Part shown: positions 41,694-49,904 of the stretch, in pieces | Position numbering within the stretch: position 1 is the stretch's first letter | Layout of the letters: each line of letters begins with the position of its first letter | DNA from: Neomegalonema sp. | Lineage (GTDB): Bacteria; Pseudomonadota; Alphaproteobacteria; Rhodobacterales; Rhodobacteraceae | DNA: 57,567 nucleotides | Assembly: GCA_022760355.1 (NCBI GenBank) | Contig: JALEGB010000130.1 | Coordinates: 1-57,567, forward strand | Reading direction: 5' to 3' | Notes under the pieces: model-generated | The model's database searches: none | The model's input: only the letters and a program-made list of their open reading frames with translations | What the model was told of the DNA's origin: nothing | Position numbers and translations under genes: made by a program

Positions 41694-41778
41694 GTGCGGT
41701 TGAGAAGACTCGAACTTCCACCCGTGTTACCGGACAGCGACCTCAACGCTGCGCGTCTACCAATTCCGCCACAACCGC
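41692..41778 (-). tRNA. tRNA-Leu (anticodon GAG)
   Basis: On the minus strand this is an 87-nt class II tRNA. The acceptor GCGGTTG (from 41778) pairs with CAACCGC, then discriminator A and an encoded CCA (41692-41694). The D-loop has GGTAGAC, the anticodon loop is TTGAGGT between CAGCG and CGCTG giving GAG, a long variable arm follows (GTCCGGTAACACGGGTG region), and the T-loop is TTCGAGT. It decodes CUC/CUU leucine codons. Confidence 0.97.
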
Positions 41779-41814
41779 ATAGGAGACGCGCAGGTACCAA
41801 CATCAGGGCTAAAT

Positions 41815-42564
41815 GTGAAGAGCAAAATTCACGAAGATCTGACGCAGGCAGCAAAAAATTCAGCGCAGCCGGTCGAATGGCGAGTAAGCGATGAGCTGGT
41901 GGCCTATCGGGCGGCGGAGGAGGAGCAGGAGCGGCGCGCCGCTGCTGTATTTGAGCACAGCAAGCCCGAACTCGTCTGGCTGTTGCAGCATCCGCCGCTC
42001 TACACGGCGGGCGTGGCTGCGGATCCGAGCGATCTGGTCGAGCCCGATCGATTTGAAGTGCATCACACGCGCCGAGGCGGGCAGTACACATATCACGGAC
42101 CCGGCCAGAGGGTCGCCTATGCGGTGCTCGATCTCAATCGTCGCCGGCGCGATGTCCGGGCCTATGTTTGGGCGCTGGAGGAGTGGGTGCTGCGGGCCTT
42201 GGCGCGATTTGGCGTCCATGGGGAGCGTCGGCGCGATCGGGTGGGCGTGTGGTTGCCAACAGGCGAGATCGATGCGCTCGGCGCGCCAATTGATGTAAAG
42301 ATTGCGGCGGTCGGCGTCCGCCTCCGGCGCTGGGTTGCGTTTCATGGCGTGGCGATCAATGTCGACCCGGACCTTAGTCATTTTGATGGCATCGTCCCCT
42401 GCGGCGTGCGTCGCCATGGGGTTACAAGCCTGAGCGCGCTGGGCGTTTCCGCGCCTATGACGGCCCTGGATGCGGCGCTGCACGCGGAGTTCGCCGGGGT
42501 TTTTGACGAGTTCTTCCTCGAAAGCGCGGCCGCCTCGATGGATCGGTCGGTCCTGCCGGAATAA
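41815..42564 (+). CDS. lipB: Octanoyltransferase LipB
   Basis: Transfers octanoyl from acyl-carrier protein to lipoyl domains, the first step of lipoate synthesis. The 249 residues contain the family signature RRGGQYTYHGPGQ, the active-site Lys in PIDVKIAAVGVR, and the catalytic Cys in FDGIVPCGV. A GTG at 41815 with AGGG upstream is the start. It diverges from the tRNA-Leu gene, 36 bp from its 5' end. lipA is not in the window. Confidence 0.94.
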   Translation: MKSKIHEDLTQAAKNSAQPVEWRVSDELVAYRAAEEEQERRAAAVFEHSKPELVWLLQHPPLYTAGVAADPSDLVEPDRFEVHHTRRGGQYTYHGPGQRVAYAVLDLNRRRRDVRAYVWALEEWVLRALARFGVHGERRRDRVGVWLPTGEIDALGAPIDVKIAAVGVRLRRWVAFHGVAINVDPDLSHFDGIVPCGVRRHGVTSLSALGVSAPMTALDAALHAEFAGVFDEFFLESAAASMDRSVLPE

Positions 42565-42626
42565 CCGCCGCCCTTGTTGTTGCGCGTCCGCCCCTGAGGC
42601 TTCGCCGTGATCGCGCCTTCGACAAA

Positions 42627-42655
42627 GCGCCGCGGAGCCTGAGGCTCTGCGGCGC
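42627..42655. terminator. 13-bp hairpin between convergent genes
   Basis: GCGCCGCGGAGCC pairs with GGCTCTGCGGCGC (one mismatch) around a TGA loop. It lies midway between the lipB stop and the end of the opposing small membrane protein gene. No gene is seen in 42565-42754. Probably a bidirectional terminator. Confidence 0.6.
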
Positions 42656-42754
42656 GCAGATTGGTGCGACGGTGGCGATGCTGTTCGACGCTCGGATCAG
42701 CGACCGCCATTGCCCGAGCGCGGCGGGCATGCGCCTGAGGCGCCTTCGCTCATC

Positions 42755-43108
42755 TTAATCTGAGCGGCGTTTGAGCAGCAGTCCGATGATTGTGTAGGCG
42801 ATCATCGCCGAGCCGATGGCGCCGCCAATCCAAACCGAGGCGAGCGCGATGATGTCGATCGGCCCGCCCATATCGGTGATTGAGGAGTTCGTCAGCGTCA
42901 GCAGCACGAAGACGCTGAGCGTTCCGCCGATCAGCCCGATCACCTCGGCGCGGAGGAAGGCGCGGCTGAAAACGCCGCGTTGAGCAATCAGCACGTACAA
43001 GAAGGCGATAAGCCCTAGCGGCGCGATGACAACCAGCGCCCAAAACACAACTGGCCCCAGCATCTCCTGAAAGATGGCGATGAGCGTGGCAATCGATAGC
43101 TGTCCCAT
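42755..43108 (-). CDS. Small membrane protein of the SQR module (DUF5368-like)
   Basis: A 117-residue protein with three to four hydrophobic helices, starting IATLIAIFQEMLGPVVFWALVVIAPLG and ending GSAMIAYTIIGLLLKRRSD. It resembles the small DUF5368 membrane proteins as I remember them, but I cannot verify that. It starts 13 bp after the sulfide:quinone oxidoreductase gene, so it shares its transcript. It may anchor the exported oxidoreductase or aid quinone access; that is inference. Confidence 0.65.
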   Translation of the reverse strand: MGQLSIATLIAIFQEMLGPVVFWALVVIAPLGLIAFLYVLIAQRGVFSRAFLRAEVIGLIGGTLSVFVLLTLTNSSITDMGGPIDIIALASVWIGGAIGSAMIAYTIIGLLLKRRSD

Positions 43109-43121
43109 ATTTCCTCTCCTC

Positions 43122-44462
43122 TTATGCTTCGCCGCGCAGCATGGCGTAATAGGTTGGCTTCAGGCCAATCGCTTTAATCAGCCAGGTGACCCAGAGTTCT
43201 TCGAATGGTGAAATTACGCCGGGAAATGAACTCATGATGTTGTTGTTATAGTCAAACTCCACCAGCATCGCGCGGCCGATTTTCGTGATCAGCGGGCACG
43301 AAGTATACCCTGTGTAGCTTGCCGTCGATTTCCCGCCGGCAATGTCCGCAACCAAATGATCAACGGCTACCGGTACTTGCCATTTTGCGCTCGCCGCGGT
43401 TTTTCCTTTCGGAACGCCGGCAATATCGCCGACGGCGAATACGTTGGGGAAGCGGGGGTGGCGCAAGCTGTGTTTGTCGACCTCGATCCAGCCATCTGCG
43501 GCCCAGCCGCCGGTTTTCCACGGCAACTCGCTATTGCGCACGGCTTCGGGCGCCCGCATTGGCGGTACGAGATTGATAAAGTCATAGTCGATGGTCTCAA
43601 CGCCGGTTGGCGTGTCAAAGCTTGCGCGCCTGGCGCCAATATCAATCGCCTTAATCACATGGTCTTTGACGGACTTAACGCCCCGATCTTCGAAGAGCAT
43701 CCGGATCTTTTCGTTGAAGATCGGCACGCTGAAGAAGCTCTTGTTATGGGCGGCGTAGAGCAGCTCAACCTTGCCGCGATTGCCTTTCCGTCGGGCGGCG
43801 TCATCGGTGATAAAGGTGTATTTGAGCGGCGCGCCGGCGCATTTGATCTCGGTGGCTGGGCGATGGAAGAGGCCGCGGCCGCCCTTGTCGGTAAATGCGG
43901 ACATTGCGCGGTAGGTCGCTTCCGCCGCCTCGGGGCTGGCGTAGACGCTGCCGAGGCCGTTTTTCCCGATCTGCGCCACGTCCATGCCGGCTACGGAAGC
44001 GTAGTCGAGCTGGATTCCGGCGGCGACGACGAGGAAGTCATACGAGATTTTTTTGCCGCTGGTCGTTGTCACGCTGTTGCCAGCTGGATCGAAGGCGGCG
44101 GCGGCCTCCTCGATCCAATCGACATTGCGAGGGATCCAGTGGGCGGTCTCGGTGACGGAGTAGCTGGCGCCGTGCAGTCCGGCTGCAATCAGGGTGAAGC
44201 CGGGCTGGTAGAGGTGCCGTTTGCGCGCGTCCAGGATCGTGATTTTGGCGCCGTCCAGGCGCTGTGACAGGCGCGCTGCGACGCCGAGCCCGGCTGCGCC
44301 TGCGCCGACAACGACGATCCGGGCTTTGGTGGCGACGGGCTTGGCGCCGGCGACCGCGCGGGCGCCGACGCTCAGCGCTGCGCCGCCGAGGAGAATGTTG
44401 CGAATCGCCCGGCGGCGAGAGGGGTTGAGCGGCGCGCCCAACATCTTGCTGAAATCACTCAT
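43122..44462 (-). CDS. sqr: Tat-exported sulfide:quinone oxidoreductase, type II
   Basis: A 446-residue flavoprotein that oxidises sulfide and reduces quinone. It has a twin-arginine signal (SRRRAIRNILLGGAALSVG, about 15-33), FAD Rossmann VVGAGAAG (51-58), and two cysteines in contexts characteristic of type II SQR, the relatives of mitochondrial SQOR: EIKCAGAP (Cys208) and YTSCPLIT (Cys389). The FAD-binding VFAVGDIAGVP is near the C-terminus. I place the start at the ATG at 44462, with GGGAAGG upstream. A periplasmic face location follows from the Tat signal, unlike the mitochondrial enzyme. Confidence 0.9.
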   Translation of the reverse strand: MSDFSKMLGAPLNPSRRRAIRNILLGGAALSVGARAVAGAKPVATKARIVVVGAGAAGLGVAARLSQRLDGAKITILDARKRHLYQPGFTLIAAGLHGASYSVTETAHWIPRNVDWIEEAAAAFDPAGNSVTTTSGKKISYDFLVVAAGIQLDYASVAGMDVAQIGKNGLGSVYASPEAAEATYRAMSAFTDKGGRGLFHRPATEIKCAGAPLKYTFITDDAARRKGNRGKVELLYAAHNKSFFSVPIFNEKIRMLFEDRGVKSVKDHVIKAIDIGARRASFDTPTGVETIDYDFINLVPPMRAPEAVRNSELPWKTGGWAADGWIEVDKHSLRHPRFPNVFAVGDIAGVPKGKTAASAKWQVPVAVDHLVADIAGGKSTASYTGYTSCPLITKIGRAMLVEFDYNNNIMSSFPGVISPFEELWVTWLIKAIGLKPTYYAMLRGEA

Positions 44463-44552
44463 GATGCGCCTAATCCTTCCCAGTAGGTTCTTTGGATTGG
44501 TGGCGGACCGCAAGGTCTGCGATCCGCGGAAGATGGGGCCCGTCCGGCAGAG

Positions 44553-45770
44553 TTATTCCGCAGGAACAGAAGCTTGAGGCGTCGGTTTGCCGCTGAAATG
44601 CTGCGCGTTTAATCGGAATACGAGCAGGATTGTCGCGAGTTGCAGCAGCACGGGGATCGCCGAGAGCGCCCAGTAGGCGGCGCCGAACTTGGCGATCAGC
44701 CCAACGGCTACGAGCCCCTTATTGATAAAGAAGTGCAGCATGACGCTTAGCGCGACCCCTGGGCAGACGAGCGCGTAGGAGCCCGGCGAACACTCGGCGC
44801 CAAAGACGAACCGTGCGAAATAACGCGTGCGGCGCAGCACCACCCACCCAAACAGCAGCGTCGCCAACTGCAGCGCCAGGAGCGTGGTAAGGAAGCTAAA
44901 ATTCGCCGCCTTATCGGTATGGCCGCCAAAGTGAGCGTGCAGCCCGTGGTCCTGGCGCATGAATGCGATTCCAAGGACGGTGAGAATGGGAACTACGATC
45001 CAGAAGGTTGGGGCGCTTTCCGGATTTGCGCCGTTCTCCATCAATGCGCGAATCCCCAGCACCAGCTTGATCATCGCCAGGGCGATGGCGCTGACGATGA
45101 AGAAGCTTGAGAGCACGTAGGACAGGCCCGCGATCCAAGCCGTTTGGCTCATCGCCGCAGGGGCCGCCAGCCCGACGCCAACCATGGCGATTGCGAAGGC
45201 GGGCAGCATTTGGGCGAAGCTATTGTTTTTCGCGCAGTCAAAACCGCCGGCAATGAAGATTCTGCCCCAGAACTCGCCCATCAGAGCCAGCGCCCAATAT
45301 CCCACCAGCATAAAGGCGATCATTGCGACTGGGAATAGATACTCGACGATGGACCAGAGGCCCGGCACAAACACCAGCCCGACGATGAAGCCGACATTGA
45401 TCGCCATCGCCGCGGCGAGCGGGGCGGCGAGCAGTTGGGTTTCGTTATTGCCGGCGCGCAGCGCGGCGCCTTGTTCGGTCTGAGACCAGGCGGCCAGCAG
45501 GCGGCCGTTCCAAATCAGATACCGAACCATTGTCAGTGCAAAGAAGGCGATGCCGGCCCAGGCGAGGCCGATCATCATTTTCATCATCGGTCCGCCGCTG
45601 CTGAAGGCCTTGAGAAGATCTTCAAATACCGGGACCGGGCGGCCAGGATGCGGCGTCCAGAAGAGCAACCACATGAAGAAACTGACAGTAAGCCCACCGG
45701 CGCCGAGCGCGGTCAGAAAGTATAGCGGTGAATAGCGCGCAACATCTGCGCGCGTCGAAGGATGAGACAT
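44553..45770 (-). CDS. Ten-helix membrane protein of the SQR module
   Basis: A 405-residue polytopic protein with about ten transmembrane helices, the first at YFLTALGAGGLTVSFFMWLLFW. Histidines cluster in RQDHGLHAHFGGHTD between helices 7 and 8 and could bind a metal or sense protons. The layout resembles TDT/SLAC1-type transporters, but I see no decisive signature. It is the first gene of the unit containing SQR and has an FNR-like site about 125 bp upstream. A role in moving a sulfur compound or in quinone-linked electron flow is possible. Confidence 0.7.
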   Translation of the reverse strand: MSHPSTRADVARYSPLYFLTALGAGGLTVSFFMWLLFWTPHPGRPVPVFEDLLKAFSSGGPMMKMMIGLAWAGIAFFALTMVRYLIWNGRLLAAWSQTEQGAALRAGNNETQLLAAPLAAAMAINVGFIVGLVFVPGLWSIVEYLFPVAMIAFMLVGYWALALMGEFWGRIFIAGGFDCAKNNSFAQMLPAFAIAMVGVGLAAPAAMSQTAWIAGLSYVLSSFFIVSAIALAMIKLVLGIRALMENGANPESAPTFWIVVPILTVLGIAFMRQDHGLHAHFGGHTDKAANFSFLTTLLALQLATLLFGWVVLRRTRYFARFVFGAECSPGSYALVCPGVALSVMLHFFINKGLVAVGLIAKFGAAYWALSAIPVLLQLATILLVFRLNAQHFSGKPTPQASVPAE

Positions 45771-45893
45771 GGTCGCCTCCGGCGTTTAGCACTAGTTCTA
45801 GAAGGCCAATTCTGCCGATTGTTCCGGCGTGTGCGGCCAGATGTCGGAGGATCGGTTTTGACCTATTCTAGTTTTCTTGCCGGATTGTTGCAG

Positions 45894-45907
45894 ATGATCT
45901 AAATCAA
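45894..45907 (-). promoter_or_regulatory. FNR-like box upstream of the SQR module
   Basis: On the minus strand TTGATTTAGATCAT matches the FNR/CRP-family consensus TTGATNNNNATCAA at nine of ten defined positions. It lies 124-137 bp before the start of the membrane-protein gene. The remainder of 45771-45986 shows no gene. Confidence 0.6.
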
Positions 45908-45986
45908 ACCCGCGACCTTTTGCGCATTACGCTAACTTTACAACGCGTTGCGCGTTTTCCGAATGCTGTATGGGGGGCCTCGGCGC

Positions 45987-46640
45987 TCATCCGGGCCGTC
46001 GAGCCACGATGAAAAGCGAAGACGTGCTGGCGCCTGAGCTCCATTCCGACTCAATCTCGAAACCAGCCTTCTGTAATTCGGCGCGAAGCGTTGTCGCGGA
46101 GAAGCTTTTCACCATTGGCGCCAATCCAAGAACCCGGCCGATCGGGATGAATAGCTTTAAAATGGTTCGCATGTCTTTGAGGCAAGCTGTATTGCTGAAG
46201 AAGTATCCGCCAGGTTTTGTCAGGTGGTATAGTTTTTCGATCGCTCGGCGGCGATCTTTCAGCAGGTGCAGCAGGCTCATGCCAAGAATAGCGTCAAATT
46301 TAGCGCCGGTATCTTCGAGCTCCTCGACGCTTTTGACGGCGAATGACAGGTTGGGCGTTGGCTGTTTTTTTTGTTTTTCTTGAGCAATCTCGATCATTTT
46401 TGGCGAGATGTCACAGGCGGCATATCGTTGCGTAAGCGGCGCCAGCTTCAGCGCAGTCGTCCCGGTGCCACTGCCGACTTCCAGCACCTCCATGCTGGGC
46501 CGCAACCGGTCGCGAATCATATTCAGCTTGTGCTCCAGCGCGGCCGGATCTGACGGCGGCTCCTTCGCGTATTTCGGTGCGATACGATCCCAGAAGCGGC
46601 TGCTTGGGCGTTCTGTGGCGGATTGCGCGGTGCTCGCCAT
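45987..46640 (-). CDS. Class I SAM-dependent methyltransferase
   Basis: A 217-residue methyltransferase. Motif I is VLEVGSGTGTTAL, motif II is in YAACDISPKMIEIAQ, and FDAILGMSLLHLL precedes the LTKPGGYFFSNTACL strand. The overall look is of UbiE/Methyltransf_11-type enzymes acting on small molecules or lipids; the substrate is not evident. It is divergent from a LysR regulator with a 96-105 bp gap, so the regulator may control it. Confidence 0.88.
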   Translation of the reverse strand: MASTAQSATERPSSRFWDRIAPKYAKEPPSDPAALEHKLNMIRDRLRPSMEVLEVGSGTGTTALKLAPLTQRYAACDISPKMIEIAQEKQKKQPTPNLSFAVKSVEELEDTGAKFDAILGMSLLHLLKDRRRAIEKLYHLTKPGGYFFSNTACLKDMRTILKLFIPIGRVLGLAPMVKSFSATTLRAELQKAGFEIESEWSSGASTSSLFIVARRPG

Positions 46641-46745
46641 CGGGGGCTCCTAAATTGGCTGGGCCGGTAAGGCTCATGGTGCGTTATGCTTCCGACTTAG
46701 CTTTGGCTCTCCTGCTTTTAAATTGACGGCGCCGGCTTGCATGCT

Positions 46746-47693
46746 ATGCAAAAATGCATGGATTGGCGGGCTTCAAATTTCGACTGGAACCGGGCGCGCG
46801 CTTTTTTAGCGACCGCCGAGGAGGGGTCGCTTTCCGCGGCGGCGCGGGCGCTGGGCGTCGCACAGCCGACGCTGGGCCGCCAGGTGAGCGCCCTCGAAAC
46901 CGAATTGGGGGTCGCGCTGTTTGAGCGGGTTGGACGCGGCGTCGCGTTGACCGAGGCGGGGCTTGAGCTGGTCGAGCATGTGCGCGCGATGCAAGATGCG
47001 GCGCACCGTATGGCGCTTAGCGCCTCTGGCCGCGCGCTGAGCATCGAGGGAAATGTGACGATCTCAGCGGCCGAATCCTATGCGGTTTTTGTGCTGCCGC
47101 GACTGGTGGCGCAGCTGCGCCGGATTGAGCCGGGGATCGTGATCGACATCGTCGCCTCAAATGGACTGAGCGATCTGCGGCGGCGGGAAGCGGACATCGC
47201 CATTCGCCATGTGCGCCCCAGCGATCCGGAGCTGATTGGAAGAATGGTGGGCGAAAGCGCCGGTCGTCTCTATGGCGCGCATGCGTATCTGGATCAAAAC
47301 CCGCCGATTAAGTCCGCTTCAGATCTGGCGCAGGCTGACTTTCTTGGTTTCGATAATGATCAGGAGCTGATGGATTGCTTTGCGGCGCGGGGGGTGGAAA
47401 TTTCGGCGTCCAACATCGTTGCGCGAAGCGCCAGCCACTTGGCGCTGTGGGAGATGGTCAAGGCCGGGGTTGGGCTTGGCGTGATGGATGATGCGATCGG
47501 CGCGAAGGAGCCGCTGGTGCGGCAGGCGGCGCCATGGCTGGAGACTTTTGAATTCCCGATTTGGCTGGTCTCGCATCGCGAAGTGCGTACGAGCCGGCGG
47601 ATCCGATTGGTCTTTGACTTTCTCGCCTCGGAGCTGGCGTCGGAGCGACGCAGCCTTTCAGCGCTTAAAGAGCGCGGCGATGCTTTGGCCTAG
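46746..47693 (+). CDS. LysR-family transcriptional regulator
   Basis: A regulator of about 315 residues: winged helix-turn-helix at the N-terminus (ARAFLATAEEGSLSAAARALGVAQPTLGRQVSALE) and a substrate-binding domain with the DIAIRHVRPSDPELIG segment. Start is uncertain: ATG at 46746 or at 46758 (MDW), both without a good Shine-Dalgarno; the region holds the palindromic ATGCAAAAATGCAT. It is divergent from the methyltransferase and overlaps the 3' end of an opposing GTPase gene by 36 nt. Confidence 0.9.
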   Translation: MQKCMDWRASNFDWNRARAFLATAEEGSLSAAARALGVAQPTLGRQVSALETELGVALFERVGRGVALTEAGLELVEHVRAMQDAAHRMALSASGRALSIEGNVTISAAESYAVFVLPRLVAQLRRIEPGIVIDIVASNGLSDLRRREADIAIRHVRPSDPELIGRMVGESAGRLYGAHAYLDQNPPIKSASDLAQADFLGFDNDQELMDCFAARGVEISASNIVARSASHLALWEMVKAGVGLGVMDDAIGAKEPLVRQAAPWLETFEFPIWLVSHREVRTSRRIRLVFDFLASELASERRSLSALKERGDALA

Positions 47694-48494
47694 TCCGCCG
47701 GACTGCAGCGAGACTTTGCTGGCGTCAAAGGCCTGATCGCCCCCCTGTCGCGCGATCACGGCTTCTTTCTCCGCCGGCGCCAGCCCTTCGACCTGCGCAA
47801 GCCAGTCTTTCGCGCTGAAGCCTTTGATCAGCTCAAACATCCAGCGCCGTTTCTTCGGCGCCGCCTCAACGCAGGCCAAGAACAACGTGCTGAGATTATA
47901 AAACTTTTTTGCGCTGTAGCCGACGAGGGGCGTCCGGCGCCCATACAGGCCCGCCAGCCGCTGCTTTCGGTCGGCCAGGATTTCGTCCATCGCCGCCTTT
48001 TGCTCCTCGGACGGCAGGTTCGTCTCTCGGCTCCAATCGCCGGGTTCGATCAGGTCGACTTGGTTCACCCCGACCACAAGATTCGGCAGCACGGCTTTCA
48101 GTTGCTTGAGATAGAGCTGATCGACCGCCAGCGCGCGGTTGCGCGCGGCGATCACCCAGAGCGCAACGTCGCATTTGGGCAGGTGCTTTTTATAGGCGGC
48201 GAGATAGCGCTCATCCTGCTCAAGATCTTCGCCAAGGCCGGGCGCATCCACGACGTGCAGCGGATAGCGAATGGTCCGGCCCTTATATTTTTGGTTCTCG
48301 ACCGCGTGCTTTGACGTGTGGAAGCGCACCGTTCCGCGAGTGGTGGCGGAAACGGTTTTGCGCGTGCCGAACATCGCATTGATGGTGCTGGACTTGCCTA
48401 CGCCGCTGAGCCCAATCACGCCGATGGTCGGGGGGCGCTCCTCAAACTCGCCGAGGATCGCGCTCAAGAAATGATCCGCGTCAGCGTCGCTCAT
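47658..48494 (-). CDS. YfjP/HSR1-type GTPase
   Basis: A 278-residue TRAFAC GTPase: P-loop GLSGVGKSST, switch I Thr in SATTRGTVRF, Walker B/G3 VDAPGLGED, and G4 GVNQVD. The C-terminus is helical (about 180-278). Resembles the small GTPases of the YfjP/YkfA type, which are often linked to stress or prophage regions; the role is not known. Its 3' end overlaps the LysR gene tail to tail. A 65-residue gene upstream on the same strand, after a GGGGAAG-rich spacer, may be its partner. Confidence 0.87.
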   Translation of the reverse strand: MSDADADHFLSAILGEFEERPPTIGVIGLSGVGKSSTINAMFGTRKTVSATTRGTVRFHTSKHAVENQKYKGRTIRYPLHVVDAPGLGEDLEQDERYLAAYKKHLPKCDVALWVIAARNRALAVDQLYLKQLKAVLPNLVVGVNQVDLIEPGDWSRETNLPSEEQKAAMDEILADRKQRLAGLYGRRTPLVGYSAKKFYNLSTLFLACVEAAPKKRRWMFELIKGFSAKDWLAQVEGLAPAEKEAVIARQGGDQAFDASKVSLQSGGLGQSIAALFKR

Positions 48495-48526
48495 GCTGCT
48501 CCGATCGTGCGCCTTGCAAGGGCGGC

Positions 48527-48566
48527 AAGGGGAAGGGGGAAGGGGGAAGGGGCAAGGGCATGGGGC
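48527..48566. repeat. GGGGGAA tandem heptamer tract
   Basis: About four to five units of AAGGGG(G) run in tandem between the small gene and the GTPase start, the last ones degenerate (GGGCAAG, GGCATGG). Length variation by slippage could alter the spacing ahead of the GTPase gene. Confidence 0.8.
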
Positions 48567-48580
48567 CGTGCGGCGCGGGC

Positions 48581-48778
48581 TTAGGAGCCGATCGAGCGCA
48601 GCAGCTGCAGAAGCGCCGGCCCGTACTGGGACATGATGTCGGCGGCGTTGCCGAAATTCTGGTTCAGCCAGATCGTCAGGCTTTCAACGCCGGCGGTTGC
48701 AGATTGTTTGTCCGCCTCGCTAGCGCGTTCGAATTCCTCAAGAACAGCTTGGATCTTTGGATCTTCCTGGTCGACCAT
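48581..48778 (-). CDS. 65-residue protein upstream of the GTPase
   Basis: Starts at the ATG at 48778 with GGAGG 7 nt upstream and reads MVDQEDPKIQAVLEEFERASEAD at the start, followed by an Asn/Gln-rich helix and LQLLRSIGS at the end. Entirely helical by eye, no cysteine, acidic N-terminus. Not recognised. Same strand as the GTPase, 86 bp upstream, so a regulatory partner is possible. Confidence 0.55.
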   Translation of the reverse strand: MVDQEDPKIQAVLEEFERASEADKQSATAGVESLTIWLNQNFGNAADIMSQYGPALLQLLRSIGS

Positions 48779-48865
48779 TGCTCGCCTCCGACGCGTCATT
48801 GCGCATTTTATATCGCAAGCGACGGACGGATCAGCAAGAGCGCGCGCCGATGCGACGCCATGAAA

Positions 48866-48889
48866 AAGAGCGCCTGCGCCAAGGCGCAG
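48866..48889 (-). terminator. Terminator of the secreted-protein gene
   Basis: On the minus strand CTGCGCC-TT-GGCGCAG forms a 7-bp stem (48874-48889) followed by GCGCTCTTTTTC. It lies just after the stop of the 48918-49661 gene. Confidence 0.65.
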
Positions 48890-48917
48890 ACACTCCGATC
48901 GGCGGTTGTCCCGCGTG

Positions 48918-49661
48918 TTAGCGCCAGGTGGTGAAGCCGAGGCGCAGCTGTTGGACGCCGCCCCATGCGCCGACCATGCCGTTGATGCGGAATTCGCTGA
49001 TCCGGCCGCTGTCAGTTTTCATGCAGACATAGCGCCCAATCATGCTTGGGCTCAGCCGCAGCGAACGCTTCGTGTAACGAGCTGAGGCGCAACCGCGATA
49101 TCCCCGCTGCCGTCCACCTGCGTACGAAATCATCGCGCGGCCGTATGGCGTGATGAATTTCGCGCGTTGGGTCTTGGCTTGGAACCAGATGTCGGCGCCG
49201 CCGCGACGGACGCGACCGCTATCCAAGTCGGCGAGGAAGGTTTGCGGGATGACCAGCCCGCCCGTGCGGAAGGTTTGAGGCCGGCCGCCTGGGCCGCCCG
49301 GATTGCCTGGACGACCGGAGACGCGGCAGAAGAAACCTGTCGGTGTGGTGCGGCAGCGTGCGCCGCGCGGCTGCAGGCGTTGCACGGAGCCCGAGGCGCC
49401 ATATTGGCAGACCAGCGACGGCTTGCCGCCGATATTCATGATGCGCGTGCCGCTGAGACGGCTGACGATCGGCGTGGTCCACCAGCCGCGCGGCAGGCGG
49501 TTGGTGATCGTGCGCTGGGCTTGAACCAGCGGGCATTTGATCAAGACGCGGCGCGCTTGCGCGGATGCGTCCGAACTCGAAACGATAATTCCGGCGCCGG
49601 CGACGACGCTGAAGGCGAGCGCGCCTGTGATGACGCGTTTGATCTGTTTGACAAGCAGCAT
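48918..49661 (-). CDS. Secreted hypothetical protein
   Basis: A 247-residue protein with a signal peptide (basic QIKR, then a hydrophobic core to SSSDASAQA). The mature part is basic and Gly/Arg-rich. It contains cysteines (LIKCPLVQ, LVCQYGAS, ARCRTTPTGFFCRV, YRGCASA, YVCMK) and a collagen-like RPGNPGGPGGRP segment near 117-128. Not recognised as a known family. It is preceded by a 243-bp intergenic stretch that also holds the glyS terminator. Probably periplasmic or outer-surface. Confidence 0.6.
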   Translation of the reverse strand: MLLVKQIKRVITGALAFSVVAGAGIIVSSSDASAQARRVLIKCPLVQAQRTITNRLPRGWWTTPIVSRLSGTRIMNIGGKPSLVCQYGASGSVQRLQPRGARCRTTPTGFFCRVSGRPGNPGGPGGRPQTFRTGGLVIPQTFLADLDSGRVRRGGADIWFQAKTQRAKFITPYGRAMISYAGGRQRGYRGCASARYTKRSLRLSPSMIGRYVCMKTDSGRISEFRINGMVGAWGGVQQLRLGFTTWR

Positions 49662-49851
49662 TGGTTATCCCTCCAAACGACCCGGCATTTGCCGCCGAGC
49701 CCTCCTGCCGGAGAAGCGCTGTCCTCCGACACGATTATGGATGGGCTTCAAATTTGACTGGTCTGCGGCCAGGGCGTGGGCGAAAGGCGAAATCAAAGCG
49801 TCGATTCGGCCAATCCCTGCCACAATTAGGGTGTCAATATCGGCGCACCTA

Positions 49852-49875
49852 CTAAATATTCCCCCAGATGGGGGA
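49852..49875 (-). terminator. Terminator of glyS
   Basis: On the minus strand TCCCCC-ATCT-GGGGGA (stem at 49860-49875) is followed by ATATTTAG. It lies about 30 bp after the glyS stop. The remaining part of 49662-49904 shows no gene. Confidence 0.6.
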
Positions 49876-49904
49876 GGGGTGAGGCGCCCGCCTCGCCCCA
49901 AGAA

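Noticed and set aside
43356-44267. 303-residue frame on the plus strand
   Set aside because: Antisense to the sulfide:quinone oxidoreductase; nothing supports translation.
48527-48566. CRISPR-like short repeats
   Set aside because: Units are 6-7 bp in direct tandem with no spacers, so this is a simple-sequence tract. No CRISPR array is present in the window.
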